64,000 bases of DNA from Candidatus Latescibacterota bacterium (GTDB lineage: Bacteria; Latescibacterota; UBA2968): positions 124,001-188,000 of the forward strand of contig JAJEHL010000049.1 in assembly GCA_022823725.1 (NCBI GenBank), given 5' to 3'. Below the pieces are notes generated by a model. That model was not told the DNA's origin. It saw only the letters and a list, made by a program, of their open reading frames with translations, and made no database searches. Numbering within the stretch: position 1 is the stretch's first letter; each line of letters opens with the position of its first letter. Of the stretch, positions 8,274 through 16,418 are shown piece by piece. The position numbers and the translations under genes were made by a program.

Positions 8274-9695
8274 TTACTGCTTACTTTTCTCTTCGACAGT
8301 TCCTTCCACCTTCTTATTCCCCGCCTGCAACCGCGCGGCCTGGCTGGCAGAGCCAATGTGCATGTAATTATACGCGTCTTCTGAGGATTTGAAGGGTCCG
8401 TCGTAATTCTTGCGACCGTGCCAGTTCAGGTTTGTGTACATCGGATTGGTATGGCCCACTTCTTTTTCGCGTTTGGCAATATAGGCTTCCATCCGCCCGC
8501 GCAACAGGGCGACCATTTCGGGTTCTTTGTCTGCGAGATTTGTGGTCTCGCCCGGGTCCTGAATCAGATTGTAAAGCTCCACTTCGGGCTTAAAATGGAA
8601 GTCGGGTTCCAATGCCACGATCAATTTCCATTCGGGGGTGCGCCAGCCGTGTTTTCGCATCCAGGTACACTCGGTAATATAGAATTCCGATTCGTGCGTG
8701 TGGCATTTGCCCTCAACCATCGGGATCAAGCTACGACCGTCAAACGCGATGTCTGTTTCTATGTCTAAGAGTTCTAAAATCGTGGGCGTGAGATCTTTGT
8801 GCTGATTGTAGCCCTTTACGCGCACGCCTTCGGGCAAGCTCCCGGGCAGGCGCATTGCGAGGGGTACTTTCAAGGTGCATTCATACATCCCGTGGTGATC
8901 AAAATAGCAATCGTGCTCGTCGAGGGTCTCGCCGTGGTCGCCGTTGATTACGACGAGGGTATTATCTCTCAGACCCAGTTCATCAATACGGGTGAGCAGG
9001 TGCTGGATACACGCATCCATATAGGCGACTTCACCGTCGTATTGCGCCACTACAAAATCGGCGTCGGTAATGCCCGGCGGCATCCAGCTCAAATGGAAAT
9101 CTCGGAAGGGCTTGAATGCTTTGACCGGTCCCATGGTGGTTTTGGACGGGTCGCACGGGTCTTTGCTGTAGAACATCGAATCGTACGGTGGCGGCGGCAA
9201 ATAGGGCGCGTGCGGGTCCATGTGTCGCAAAAATAGGAAAAACGGTTTGTCACCCGCGGCCAGGCGTTCCAGTTCGGGCAACGTCACTTCGTTGAGCAAT
9301 TCGGCTTTGTGCAGCGGACGCTCGTCCCAACTTCCCCACGCTCTGAAGTTCACATATTCGTCAAAGCCGCGAGAACTCGGATTTCCCGTAAAGCCCACAC
9401 ACACGGTTTCATAGCCTTCTGCGCTCAAAATTTCGGGCAAGGTGGTGACATCTTCTGTCAACCCGCCGCGGTGGCGCAGTGCCACGACATCGGTCGAAAA
9501 ACAATCCATTCCCGTCAGCATTGACGCATAGGCCGGTGTGGTGGGGATATGCGCGCTAAACGTGTTTTCGAACAAGACGCCCTGTGTGGCAAATTTGTCG
9601 ATATGCGGCGTCGTGAGCCGATTATAACCATAGCAACTCATGTGATCTGACCACAAACTATCGATTCCAAATAAAATTACATTCTGTTTTGCCAT
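8274..9695 (-). CDS. Sulfatase-fold hydrolase lacking the formylglycine cysteine
   Basis: Alkaline-phosphatase superfamily enzyme, 473 aa. The metal site opens with ILFGIDSLWSDH (Asp12) and continues with VINGDHGETLDEHD. At the position of the C-x-P-x-R signature the sequence reads PTTPAYASMLTG: Thr52 replaces the Cys and Tyr56 replaces the Arg, so formylglycine cannot form. A Thr nucleophile is known in phosphodiesterases and phosphoethanolamine transferases of this superfamily, so a phosphoester or phosphonate substrate is possible. ATG at 9695 has GGAG 6 bases upstream. No signal peptide. It is 12 bp downstream of the isomerase gene. Confidence 0.88.
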   Translation of the reverse strand: MAKQNVILFGIDSLWSDHMSCYGYNRLTTPHIDKFATQGVLFENTFSAHIPTTPAYASMLTGMDCFSTDVVALRHRGGLTEDVTTLPEILSAEGYETVCVGFTGNPSSRGFDEYVNFRAWGSWDERPLHKAELLNEVTLPELERLAAGDKPFFLFLRHMDPHAPYLPPPPYDSMFYSKDPCDPSKTTMGPVKAFKPFRDFHLSWMPPGITDADFVVAQYDGEVAYMDACIQHLLTRIDELGLRDNTLVVINGDHGETLDEHDCYFDHHGMYECTLKVPLAMRLPGSLPEGVRVKGYNQHKDLTPTILELLDIETDIAFDGRSLIPMVEGKCHTHESEFYITECTWMRKHGWRTPEWKLIVALEPDFHFKPEVELYNLIQDPGETTNLADKEPEMVALLRGRMEAYIAKREKEVGHTNPMYTNLNWHGRKNYDGPFKSSEDAYNYMHIGSASQAARLQAGNKKVEGTVEEKSKQ

Positions 9696-9707
9696 GCTGT
9701 TCTCCAA

Positions 9708-10526
9708 TTAAAAATTTTCGACAATTTTTCTGAACCCATCGCCATAAGCTTTCAGGGTTTCATCTGAATCGTGATCGCTTCCTGGCTTGTGGATGACTTC
9801 CACGGAAAAGAAGCCGTCAAATCCCGCATCGTGCAATAATTTTAAGGGTGTGACGTAATCCAGGTCGCCTTCGCCCAGAGCGACGGTGGTAATTCTTCCA
9901 TTTTCGGTGTCATAACGCCCGTCGTGTGCGTGCAGGTGTTTGGTCATCGCACCAATCGTCCGCATGGTTTCTTCGGGGCGTTCCATGTGGCGCTGCGGGT
10001 GCATGAGGTCCCACAAGATACCCAGGTTGGGATGATTCACTTTTTCAACCACTGCGCGCACTTGCGTCGAGACACACCACTCGTCGTGCGTTTCCATCAT
10101 TACGATAACCCCGCGTTCTGCCGCGTGATCCATTACGCGCTTGTATGCCTCAGCCGTGCGGTTCACCATCCAGAATATTTCGCCCTTACCGCGTGCGCCG
10201 CCAAATGTGCGGATCAATCCGGCACCCAGATCAGCCGCGAGATCTATTGCGGCGTTGGCCTCGGCGATGGACTGGTCCAGAACAGCGGGGTCTTCTGCGG
10301 CAAATTTTGCCCCGGTAGCTACGCAGGATATTTTTAGTCCGGCATCTTCTATTTTTGCCCGGGCTGCATCTCGCGCAGCCGCAGGCATGTCCAGTTCAAA
10401 ACCCGAGGCGTGTCCCCATCCCGCGCGAGGCTCCAATCCTTCGAATCCATGGCGCTGCATTCCATCGATAATCTGCTCGATAGACCAATCTGGACACACG
10501 CTCGTCATTGTTCCCAACCGAATCAT
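9708..10526 (-). CDS. Sugar phosphate isomerase/epimerase (TIM barrel)
   Basis: AP_endonuc_2-type TIM barrel, 272 aa. Landmarks are GFEGLEPRAGWGH, VMMETHDEWC (metal Glu), LGILWDLMHPQRH, KHLHAHDGRY and a C-terminal GFFSVEVIHKPGSD. Two ATG codons are adjacent; the second (10526) has GGAG at 6 bases, the first (10529) at only 3. First gene of the tandem isomerase/sulfatase-like pair; the same pairing occurs at 3729-1449, which suggests two related substrate modules. Substrate unknown. Confidence 0.86.
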   Translation of the reverse strand: MIRLGTMTSVCPDWSIEQIIDGMQRHGFEGLEPRAGWGHASGFELDMPAAARDAARAKIEDAGLKISCVATGAKFAAEDPAVLDQSIAEANAAIDLAADLGAGLIRTFGGARGKGEIFWMVNRTAEAYKRVMDHAAERGVIVMMETHDEWCVSTQVRAVVEKVNHPNLGILWDLMHPQRHMERPEETMRTIGAMTKHLHAHDGRYDTENGRITTVALGEGDLDYVTPLKLLHDAGFDGFFSVEVIHKPGSDHDSDETLKAYGDGFRKIVENF

Positions 10527-10529
10527 CAT

Positions 10530-10972
10530 CTGCTCCTTTCCCGTTTCAGTGTTGTTCTCGAAATATCGGTGCTTAACCTAATGCCATACTCCCACTATCG
10601 CAAGCGGAAAAGGGATCAATAATAATAGGTCGATTTTTTTTGGGTCTGTATGGAACGCGCACGGCCATTTTCTGATCTAAGGATACAAGACCGGGGATCA
10701 ATTCCGCAGGGATGTGGGAGGATTGCTGTATAGATTTCGCCACATTTCAGGACGTAGCAAAGCGGGTTCTGTCGGTCTTTTTAAGTGTACAATTGTAATA
10801 ATTTTACAATTTATTACAATTTTCATAGGAACAAAGTAACCTTCTGATTGTTTAAAATACTGTAGCCGCAAAGTGCGGCGAATGGCGCAGATCGGATTTT
10901 GGTTCCGGCCGGACAAAATGAGATCGGTGCTTGAGAGTGGTTCACAAATATTCAACAGTGAGGAGCAAGGCC
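10530..10972. other. 443-bp divergent intergenic region with AT-rich inverted repeats
   Basis: Lies between the minus-strand catabolic block and the plus-strand repeat-protein cluster, so it should carry promoters for both. I see an A/T-rich stretch at about 10780-10830 with inverted repeats (listed separately) and a short stem GCCGCA-AAG-TGCGGC at 10865-10879 that would fall in the leader of the plus-strand gene. I find no convincing gene; reading frames here have no family resemblance. No clear -35/-10 pair could be assigned. Confidence 0.5.
10788..10820. promoter_or_regulatory. Candidate operator: nested TTACAAT-type inverted repeats
   Basis: TACAATTGTA (10788-10797) is a perfect palindrome, and ATTGTAATA (10792-10800) pairs with TATTACAAT (10812-10820) across 11 bases, with another TTACAAT at 10804-10810. 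Such clustered half-sites are typical of a repressor or activator binding region. No regulator can be named. Confidence 0.3.
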
Positions 10973-11857
10973 ATGAAAAAGTGGATGACCTATAGTATTG
11001 CGTTGGCACTGACATGTGCCCTGTGGGGCGGTCAGGACGCACAGGCGGCAGGACCTGTATTTGTGGATGAAAATGCCGATGGCATTGATGACAATGTGCG
11101 ACTATCGTATCATCGCGGGCACAGGGGTGTTTTTGGACACCGCGGTACATCCTCGCAATTGACCGAGGAACAACGCGCAGAATTAGAGACACTGGTTGAC
11201 GGTTTGAAAGCGGCAGAGGCGTCTAAGGAAGACATTCGCGCAGCCGTAGAATCCAAATTGGAAGAATGGGGTATCGAATTCCCCGAACGCCCCGTAATTT
11301 CGTCCGGTCTGGCAAATTTGCTCAGTGACGATCAGCAGACGGTATTGACGGCGTTGATTGAAAGTTTGAAAGCAACCGATACGTCTTGGGAAGATATTCG
11401 CGTAGCGGTGAATGCCCAGCTCGAGGCGTGGGGTATTGAACGCCCTGAGCGAGGTTTAGATGCGCTGTTGACCGAGGAGCAGGAAACCGCACTCAAGGCT
11501 TTAATTGACGGTTTGAAAGCAACCGATACGTCTCGGGCAGATATTCGTGCAGCAGTGGATGCACAGCTTGCAGAATGGGGTATTGAACGCCCTGAGCGAG
11601 GTTTAGATGCGCTGTTGACCGAGGAGCAGGAGGCTGAACTCAAGACACTGATAGAGGGTTTGAAGGAGTCGGATACGTCTCGGGCAGATATTCGTGCGGC
11701 GGTGGATGCGAAGTTGGAGGAGTGGGGTGTGGAGCGTCCCGAGCACTCGCGAGGGGGAATGCGCGGGCATGGTGGGGAGCGGGGCAGACATGGACATGGT
11801 CAGCGATCTGGTTTCCGGGGCAGAGGGCATCTTCACGGATCCACAGACTCGGAATAA
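10973..11857 (+). CDS. Secreted protein with four 44-49-residue repeats and a His/Gly/Arg-rich tail
   Basis: 294 aa; not a family I can name. ATG at 10973 follows GAGGAG with 7 bases. A signal peptide (about 1-26, ending AQAA) is followed by DENADGIDD, an EF-hand or dockerin-like acidic loop. Four tandem repeats follow, each LTEEQ..L..LI.GLK..DTS..DIR.AV.A.L.EWGIERPER. The acid-rich helix pairs recall Spy/CpxP-like periplasmic proteins. The tail is His/Gly/Arg-rich (GGMRGHGGERGRHGHG) and may bind metal. Two of the repeats are nearly identical in DNA at a 147-bp period, which points to recent internal duplication. First gene of the sigma/Rieske cluster. Confidence 0.75.
   Translation: MKKWMTYSIALALTCALWGGQDAQAAGPVFVDENADGIDDNVRLSYHRGHRGVFGHRGTSSQLTEEQRAELETLVDGLKAAEASKEDIRAAVESKLEEWGIEFPERPVISSGLANLLSDDQQTVLTALIESLKATDTSWEDIRVAVNAQLEAWGIERPERGLDALLTEEQETALKALIDGLKATDTSRADIRAAVDAQLAEWGIERPERGLDALLTEEQEAELKTLIEGLKESDTSRADIRAAVDAKLEEWGVERPEHSRGGMRGHGGERGRHGHGQRSGFRGRGHLHGSTDSE
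11431..11640 (+). repeat. 147-bp in-frame direct repeat inside the repeat-protein gene
   Basis: The segment starting GGGTATTGAACGCCCTGAGC at 11431 recurs at 11578, exactly 147 bp (49 codons) later, and continues almost unchanged through GTTTAGATGCGCTGTTGACC. The near-identity at DNA level shows recent duplication or gene conversion and makes repeat-number variation by recombination likely. Confidence 0.8.
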
Positions 11858-11870
11858 TTTATTGGTTCAG

Positions 11871-11894
11871 GGGGAGGGGTATATATCCCTCCCC
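11871..11894 (+). terminator. GC-rich hairpin after the repeat-protein gene
   Basis: GGGGAGGG-GTATATAT-CCCTCCCC makes an 8-bp stem 13 bp after the repeat-protein stop, followed by only GTTTGAT. The T-run is weak, so it may be a partial terminator or a processing or stability stem that lowers expression of the genes downstream. Confidence 0.45.
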
Positions 11895-11917
11895 GTTTGA
11901 TAAATCCATTGCAATAA

Positions 11918-12997
11918 ATGGGAATGCGTATGAAATGGCTATTGCCCCTTGTTTGTGTATTGCTTTTGGGAATGAAAACAGCAGATGCAGATGTGCTTAC
12001 AGATGTGACTGTGGGGACGATTTACGATACCAATGTGGATGGGGTTTATGATGGGGTGAGTTCTTTTGTGACGCACCTTTCCGCTTCTGTGATGCGACCC
12101 GTGGATATGGATGATTCATATCTGCGGTTCTTTTTTTCAGGTAATGGTTTTTTATTCTTTTCCAATGGTGATCGGACATTTGCGACCAATCGCCTGGGGG
12201 TGGATTTTGCGCACGATCTGAATAGTGGTGAGCGCGATAGGATATTTGCGGGTTTTTCGCTGGCTGCGCGTGCAAATCGCTCTATTTACGATGTGTATGA
12301 TTATACCGGGCTGGCGGGATATGTGCAGGGCAAATGGTATAGCAATGAGAATACGATGAAGCGAGTGGGGTATCAGCTCAATTGGCGGTCATATCTGAAT
12401 TTGAATGTGTCGCGTTATGTCGATCACTACGCATTTTTTCAGATCAACCATTTTTTTCCCACGCGCACGACACTGAGAGGCGATCTCGGTTTGGGCTATA
12501 AGTTGCGCGAGGGGGCTGAAGGACAGATGGTTTTGGGATTGCAGGTGGCGCAATCTCTGACGGATAATACGGGCTTGCGAGTGCGCTATCAGCGACGCAT
12601 CAATTTGCGGGCAGCAAATGATGATCCCACGCGATTTAATGCACTCATTTACGGCGATGATGATATATTAAAGGATCGCTACGATTATAGCGGCGATCAA
12701 ATAACTGCGCGGCTGACCCAGCAATTGCCCTTGCAAGTTCGGATCATTCTGGAAGGTGGGTACGAAAGGCAGTCTTATAAAGACGATCTGGCGCGGGATG
12801 TCAGTGGCGCGGTTTTTCCAGAGGGCGCGTTGCGCGAGGATGAGTATTTGTTTTTTGACGTGTTTTTGGAACTGCCCTTAACGCAGCGCGTGACAACGGA
12901 ATTCGGATACGGCATTTCGCGCAATTTTTCAAATGACGAGTTTTATCACTACGATAGGCGACAAAGTGTATCTTTTAATTTGAATGTGGAATTTTAG
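11918..12997 (+). CDS. Predicted outer-membrane beta-barrel protein
   Basis: 359 aa, unnamed family. Signal peptide WLLPLVCVLLLG...ADA, then alternating aromatic/polar strands throughout (for example RIFAGFSLAARANRS, AFFQINHFFPTRTTL, VRIILEGGYERQ) and a C-terminal strand ending VEF with terminal Phe, the signal used by the outer-membrane assembly machinery. Three in-frame ATGs (11918, 11924, 11930) compete; 11930 has a weak GGGA 6 bases upstream and gives the more compact signal peptide. Probably a porin-like or anchoring protein for the cluster. Confidence 0.7.
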   Translation: MGMRMKWLLPLVCVLLLGMKTADADVLTDVTVGTIYDTNVDGVYDGVSSFVTHLSASVMRPVDMDDSYLRFFFSGNGFLFFSNGDRTFATNRLGVDFAHDLNSGERDRIFAGFSLAARANRSIYDVYDYTGLAGYVQGKWYSNENTMKRVGYQLNWRSYLNLNVSRYVDHYAFFQINHFFPTRTTLRGDLGLGYKLREGAEGQMVLGLQVAQSLTDNTGLRVRYQRRINLRAANDDPTRFNALIYGDDDILKDRYDYSGDQITARLTQQLPLQVRIILEGGYERQSYKDDLARDVSGAVFPEGALREDEYLFFDVFLELPLTQRVTTEFGYGISRNFSNDEFYHYDRRQSVSFNLNVEF

Positions 12998-13023
12998 AGT
13001 TGTGAGTGTGTTGGAGGATGAGA

Positions 13024-13746
13024 ATGAATCGAAGAGATGTTTTGAAGCGCGTAGGGGGTGTTGGTCTGATGGGCGTTGGCGGCCTGATTATGAAAGCTTG
13101 CAGGGGGGACCTGATCACCCGTAGTGACGATGATCCTCTCCTGAGTGAGGGAAGTTGCATTTTAATACCGCGAGAAACAGCAGGGCCTTTTCCATTAAAT
13201 TTGAGCAATAATCCCGAATATTTTCGGCGGGATATTGCGGAAGATAGATCGGGCGTACCACTTCATTTGACTTTGAAAGTGGTGAATGCAAATGCTGAGT
13301 GTGCGCCAATTGCCAATGCGCGCGTTGATGTGTGGCATTGCGATGAACGCGGAGTTTATTCCGGATTTTCCAATCAATCTGGCGGTGTCAATGCGAGTGG
13401 ACAGACTTTTTGCCGGGGCATTCAGTTGAGTGACGAGAATGGCGATGTCACATTTACAACGGTTTATCCGGGATGGTATCGGGGCAGAGCGACGCATATT
13501 CACTTTCAAGTTTTTTTGAATAATGGATTGGTGGCAACATCGCAATTGGCTTTTCCCGAAGAGATCAATACAGTGGTGTACAATACAACGGACTATGCTG
13601 CTCGGGGCCAGAATTCCACGAAAAATACCGATGATGGCATTTTTCGTTCGCCAGCCAATACACTCCAATACCAAATGGCCAATGCGATTGCCAATGTCAC
13701 GACAGGAGGCTTTGATGCCGCGCTGCAAGTTGGTATAGCAGTGTAA
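13024..13746 (+). CDS. Intradiol ring-cleavage dioxygenase-like protein with Tat-type signal
   Basis: 240 aa. N-terminal NRRDVLKRVGGVGLMGVGG is a twin-arginine-type signal and a Cys in MKAC could be lipidated. The core is the intradiol dioxygenase fold: DVWHCDERGVYSGF supplies Tyr112, and YPGWYRGRATHIHF supplies Tyr152, His158 and His160, the four Fe(III) ligands of protocatechuate and catechol dioxygenases. ATG at 13024 has GGAGG at 6 bases. An exported version of a normally cytoplasmic enzyme is notable. Substrate is unknown; a role in aromatic or quinone chemistry at the envelope is inference. Confidence 0.85.
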   Translation: MNRRDVLKRVGGVGLMGVGGLIMKACRGDLITRSDDDPLLSEGSCILIPRETAGPFPLNLSNNPEYFRRDIAEDRSGVPLHLTLKVVNANAECAPIANARVDVWHCDERGVYSGFSNQSGGVNASGQTFCRGIQLSDENGDVTFTTVYPGWYRGRATHIHFQVFLNNGLVATSQLAFPEEINTVVYNTTDYAARGQNSTKNTDDGIFRSPANTLQYQMANAIANVTTGGFDAALQVGIAV

Positions 13747-13796
13747 CTGTAAGTGTGGATTGATCAAAAAAATAAGGTATTGTCGGGAGATTTTCT

Positions 13797-14390
13797 GTGC
13801 TCAATTGGTCAACATGTGACGATAAATTGCTCGTTGGATATGCTCAGAAGGGGCATGCAAAGGCGTTTTCTGAATTGGTTCGACGACACCAGATGCGGAT
13901 TTTTCATACGGCATTTGGTATGGTAGGCAATAGGGAAGATGCCGATGATCTGGCACAACTTGCGTTTATCAAGGCGTTTCAGTCGCTTCACCAATTTAGA
14001 GGGCAATCGCTGTTTTCCACCTGGTTGTATCGCATCAGCATCAATTGTTGTCTGGATTGGATTAAGTCGCAACAGCGCAAATACGATGTTAAGATGGATG
14101 ATGAATGGTGGTTCAGACAAGCAGATAGTGAAGCGCTGTTTGCAGGTCCAAAGCGAACGGATTACAGGGTTGAGCAGGGTGAGTTGCGCGATGTTTTGAC
14201 GCAGGTGTTGGCGGATATGCCGCCCAATTTTCGGTCTGTGCTGGTTCTGCGCGAGTTGAACGGGCTGTCGTATCAGGAGATTGCCAGTGTTGAGGGGTGT
14301 TCAGTGGGCACTGTAAAATCGCGTTTGTTTCGGGCGCGCGCCCAACTTCGCAAGTTGTTGAGGCCGTTTTATAAGGCACTTGTGGCATAA
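13797..14390 (+). CDS. ECF-type RNA polymerase sigma factor (RpoE-like)
   Basis: 197 aa sigma-70 family factor with only regions 2 and 4. Region 2 (about 23-92) has FSELVRRHQMRIFHTAF, the core-binding NREDADDLAQLAFIKAF and STWLYRISINCCLDW; region 4 (about 137-190) has LPPNF-like spacing, LNGLSYQEIASVEGCSVGTV and SRLFRARAQLRKLL. GTG start at 13797 has GGGAG 7 bases upstream. No anti-sigma gene follows; the next gene is a Rieske lipoprotein 14 bp on, which may be its target or its partner in sensing. Confidence 0.93.
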   Translation: MLNWSTCDDKLLVGYAQKGHAKAFSELVRRHQMRIFHTAFGMVGNREDADDLAQLAFIKAFQSLHQFRGQSLFSTWLYRISINCCLDWIKSQQRKYDVKMDDEWWFRQADSEALFAGPKRTDYRVEQGELRDVLTQVLADMPPNFRSVLVLRELNGLSYQEIASVEGCSVGTVKSRLFRARAQLRKLLRPFYKALVA

Positions 14391-14404
14391 TAGGAGGCAT
14401 ATCA

Positions 14405-14854
14405 GTGGATGATAAGACTGAAAGAAGAGCGTTTTTGACACAGGCCCTCGCGCTTGTGGGGGGGTGCATGTGCGCCGGATGGATTTCGGGTTGTGAGAAT
14501 GATGTGTTGAAGTCGTCTGGTGTGAGTGTGCAATTTGATGTGGGTAGCGCGCCTGCGTTGGCACAGGTAGGAGGGTCTGTGAAACGAGTTTTTGAAGGGC
14601 AAAACGGCGGCGCCCCCGTGATCATTTTCCGCGCTGCCGAAGAAAATTTTGTGGTTTTGAGTTCTGTGTGTACGCATGAGGCGTGCGAGGTGGATTTACC
14701 GGGGGAACGCGATCCACAAATCTGGTGTTCGTGCCATGGTGCGATGTTTGACAGGACAACGGGGGCGGTTCTGAGAGGACCTGCTACTGCACCTTTGCCG
14801 CGGTTCGAGAGTACCTATGACAATGGGACACAGACGTTGTCGATTCTGTTTTAA
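14405..14854 (+). CDS. Rieske [2Fe-2S] protein with N-terminal membrane/lipoprotein signal
   Basis: 149 aa. N-terminal ERRAFLTQALALVGG is a Tat-like signal with several Cys that could be lipidated (GC at 30). Both cluster-binding boxes are present: CTHEAC (Cys89, His91) and CSCHG (Cys108, His111). Cys94 and Cys110 are placed to form the disulfide of high-potential bc1-type Rieske proteins. GTG start at 14405 has AGGAGG 7 bases upstream. No cytochrome b gene is nearby, so it is a stand-alone electron carrier, perhaps serving the dioxygenase-like protein of the same cluster. Confidence 0.92.
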   Translation: MDDKTERRAFLTQALALVGGCMCAGWISGCENDVLKSSGVSVQFDVGSAPALAQVGGSVKRVFEGQNGGAPVIIFRAAEENFVVLSSVCTHEACEVDLPGERDPQIWCSCHGAMFDRTTGAVLRGPATAPLPRFESTYDNGTQTLSILF

Positions 14855-14892
14855 GGAGCGAGAGGCCAGGGGCTGTCGCTAAATTATAATAA

Positions 14893-14928
14893 AAAAACCG
14901 ATCTCTGAAGTTATAGCGATCGGTTTTT
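14893..14928 (+). terminator. Bidirectional intrinsic terminator closing the Rieske cluster
   Basis: AAAAACCGATC (14893-14903) pairs with GATCGGTTTTT (14918-14928): an 11-bp stem flanked by A and T runs, followed by ATTTTTAATTTG. It lies 38 bp after the Rieske stop. Confidence 0.8.
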
Positions 14929-14977
14929 ATTTTTAATTTGTTGAATGTAGAGATGGATTGCCTTTCAGGACTGGATT

Positions 14978-14999
14978 GCGGTATATTGTGATATATCGC
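14978..14999. promoter_or_regulatory. Imperfect palindrome upstream of the DegT aminotransferase gene
   Basis: GCGGTATAT-TGTG-ATATATCGC is a 9-bp inverted repeat with one mismatch, 35 bp before the start codon. It overlaps TATATT/TATAT sequences that could be a -10 region, so it may be an operator. No -35 was assigned. Confidence 0.3.
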
Positions 15000-15033
15000 A
15001 TAAATTCAGCGGTCCATTGAGAGGAGCGGAAAG

Positions 15034-16335
15034 ATGTCTGATCTGGCAATTGACGGTGGTCCCAGAACTGTTATTGCTCCGATGAGTGATTCGTGGCAGG
15101 ATGTGAGCGATTTGGAGAAGCAGTACGTCAATTATGTTTTGGATAATAAGGATGATGCTTATGCAGAACTCGACAAGTTCGAAGAAGAGTATCGGGCTTT
15201 TGTGGGGACCAAACACGCGCTTTGTATGTGCAATGGCACAGCCGCGCTACACTCGGCGATTTTTGCCGCGGGTGCATGCGCGGGGAAAGAGGTGATTGTG
15301 CCCACTGCGACGTGGCACGCGACGATTACGCCAATTTTGCATTGCAATGCCACGCCCGTATTCTGCGAGGTAGATCCGGAAACATTTTGCGCTGACCCCG
15401 AGGATGTGAAGAAGCGGATTACACATCGCACCTGCGCGATTGTGGTGACGCATCTTTATGGCAATCCGGCAGATATGGATGCGTTTTTAGATATTGTAGA
15501 GGGGACCGATATCGCGCTAATTGAGGATGCTTCCCATGCCCCCGGGGCGATGTGGGGCGATAAGATGGTCGGTTCTATTGGGCATATCGGTTGTTTTAGC
15601 CTTCAAGAAAAAAAGCCGATATCCGGGATAGAAGCGGGGGTTGCGACGACGAATGATGATGATCTCTACGACCGCATGCTGGCTCTGGGACAGTGCGGTC
15701 GGTGCGACGCGCTGTGGCAGACGGATCATTTTAAGGCGCTTCGCAATATGGGGTTGGGCGTCAAATACCGCGCAAATCCTCTGGGTATTGCGATGGCGCG
15801 CGCACAGTTGGAGCGCTTGCCGGGGCTGAATGAGAAGCGGATGGCATGGTTTGGGCGAATGGATAGCCTGCTCGATGAAGTCCCCGGTGTGGCTCCTCAA
15901 AAGACGTATCCGAAGGCGAAGCGAGGTGGTATGCTGCTCTACGCGGGAACGGTTGATCCCGATGTGTTTGGTGCTCCGCTTCCGATAATCATAAAAGCAC
16001 TGGTTGCGGAAGGGGTGTACGCCGCAGAGACTACGGCCTGGGGATATAGCGCGATGCACCTTGAACCGCTTTTTAACGATTTTTCATTCGAGGGTTTGGG
16101 CGGGCCATGGGTGGATTTGCCCACAGAGGCGAGGCGACCCAGGTGTAATTTGCCGGTGAGTGAGCGGTTGCAGGACATGAGTTTCTGGCTCGCCACGCCA
16201 GTCGCGCCCTCTGCCGAGTGGGTGGAGCAGAACGCACAGGCATTTGCCAAGGTGGCGGCTCACCGCGAGCGATTATCTGAGATCGCGAATGGACGGAGCG
16301 GTGTACAACTGGCCGCTTCCCAGGCCAGTTCATAG
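15034..16335 (+). CDS. DegT/DnrJ/EryC1/StrS-family PLP aminotransferase
   Basis: 433 aa fold-type I PLP enzyme of the sugar-aminotransferase family. Landmarks: CNGTAALHSAIFAAG for cofactor phosphate, IEDASHAPGA with the PLP-ring Asp, and CFSLQEKKPISGIEAG, in which the second Lys (about 204) matches the Schiff-base lysine. ATG at 15034 follows GGAG. In this phylum such proteins often stand alone outside sugar-nucleotide clusters, so the substrate could be a scyllo-inosose-like or keto sugar. The conserved G-E-G-G after the lysine is here G-I-E-A-G, a small divergence. Confidence 0.9.
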   Translation: MSDLAIDGGPRTVIAPMSDSWQDVSDLEKQYVNYVLDNKDDAYAELDKFEEEYRAFVGTKHALCMCNGTAALHSAIFAAGACAGKEVIVPTATWHATITPILHCNATPVFCEVDPETFCADPEDVKKRITHRTCAIVVTHLYGNPADMDAFLDIVEGTDIALIEDASHAPGAMWGDKMVGSIGHIGCFSLQEKKPISGIEAGVATTNDDDLYDRMLALGQCGRCDALWQTDHFKALRNMGLGVKYRANPLGIAMARAQLERLPGLNEKRMAWFGRMDSLLDEVPGVAPQKTYPKAKRGGMLLYAGTVDPDVFGAPLPIIIKALVAEGVYAAETTAWGYSAMHLEPLFNDFSFEGLGGPWVDLPTEARRPRCNLPVSERLQDMSFWLATPVAPSAEWVEQNAQAFAKVAAHRERLSEIANGRSGVQLAASQASS

Positions 16336-16418
16336 ACGAATAGACGAACCCCGCCCTACCACCCAACTACTATCGCAGATTCGCAGATTCATTATCGTAT
16401 TTTTTTGAGAGTACCACT

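Noticed and set aside
10698-11192. 164-aa minus-strand frame across the intergenic region
   Set aside because: No family resemblance, no ribosome binding site, and it overlaps the start of the repeat-protein gene.
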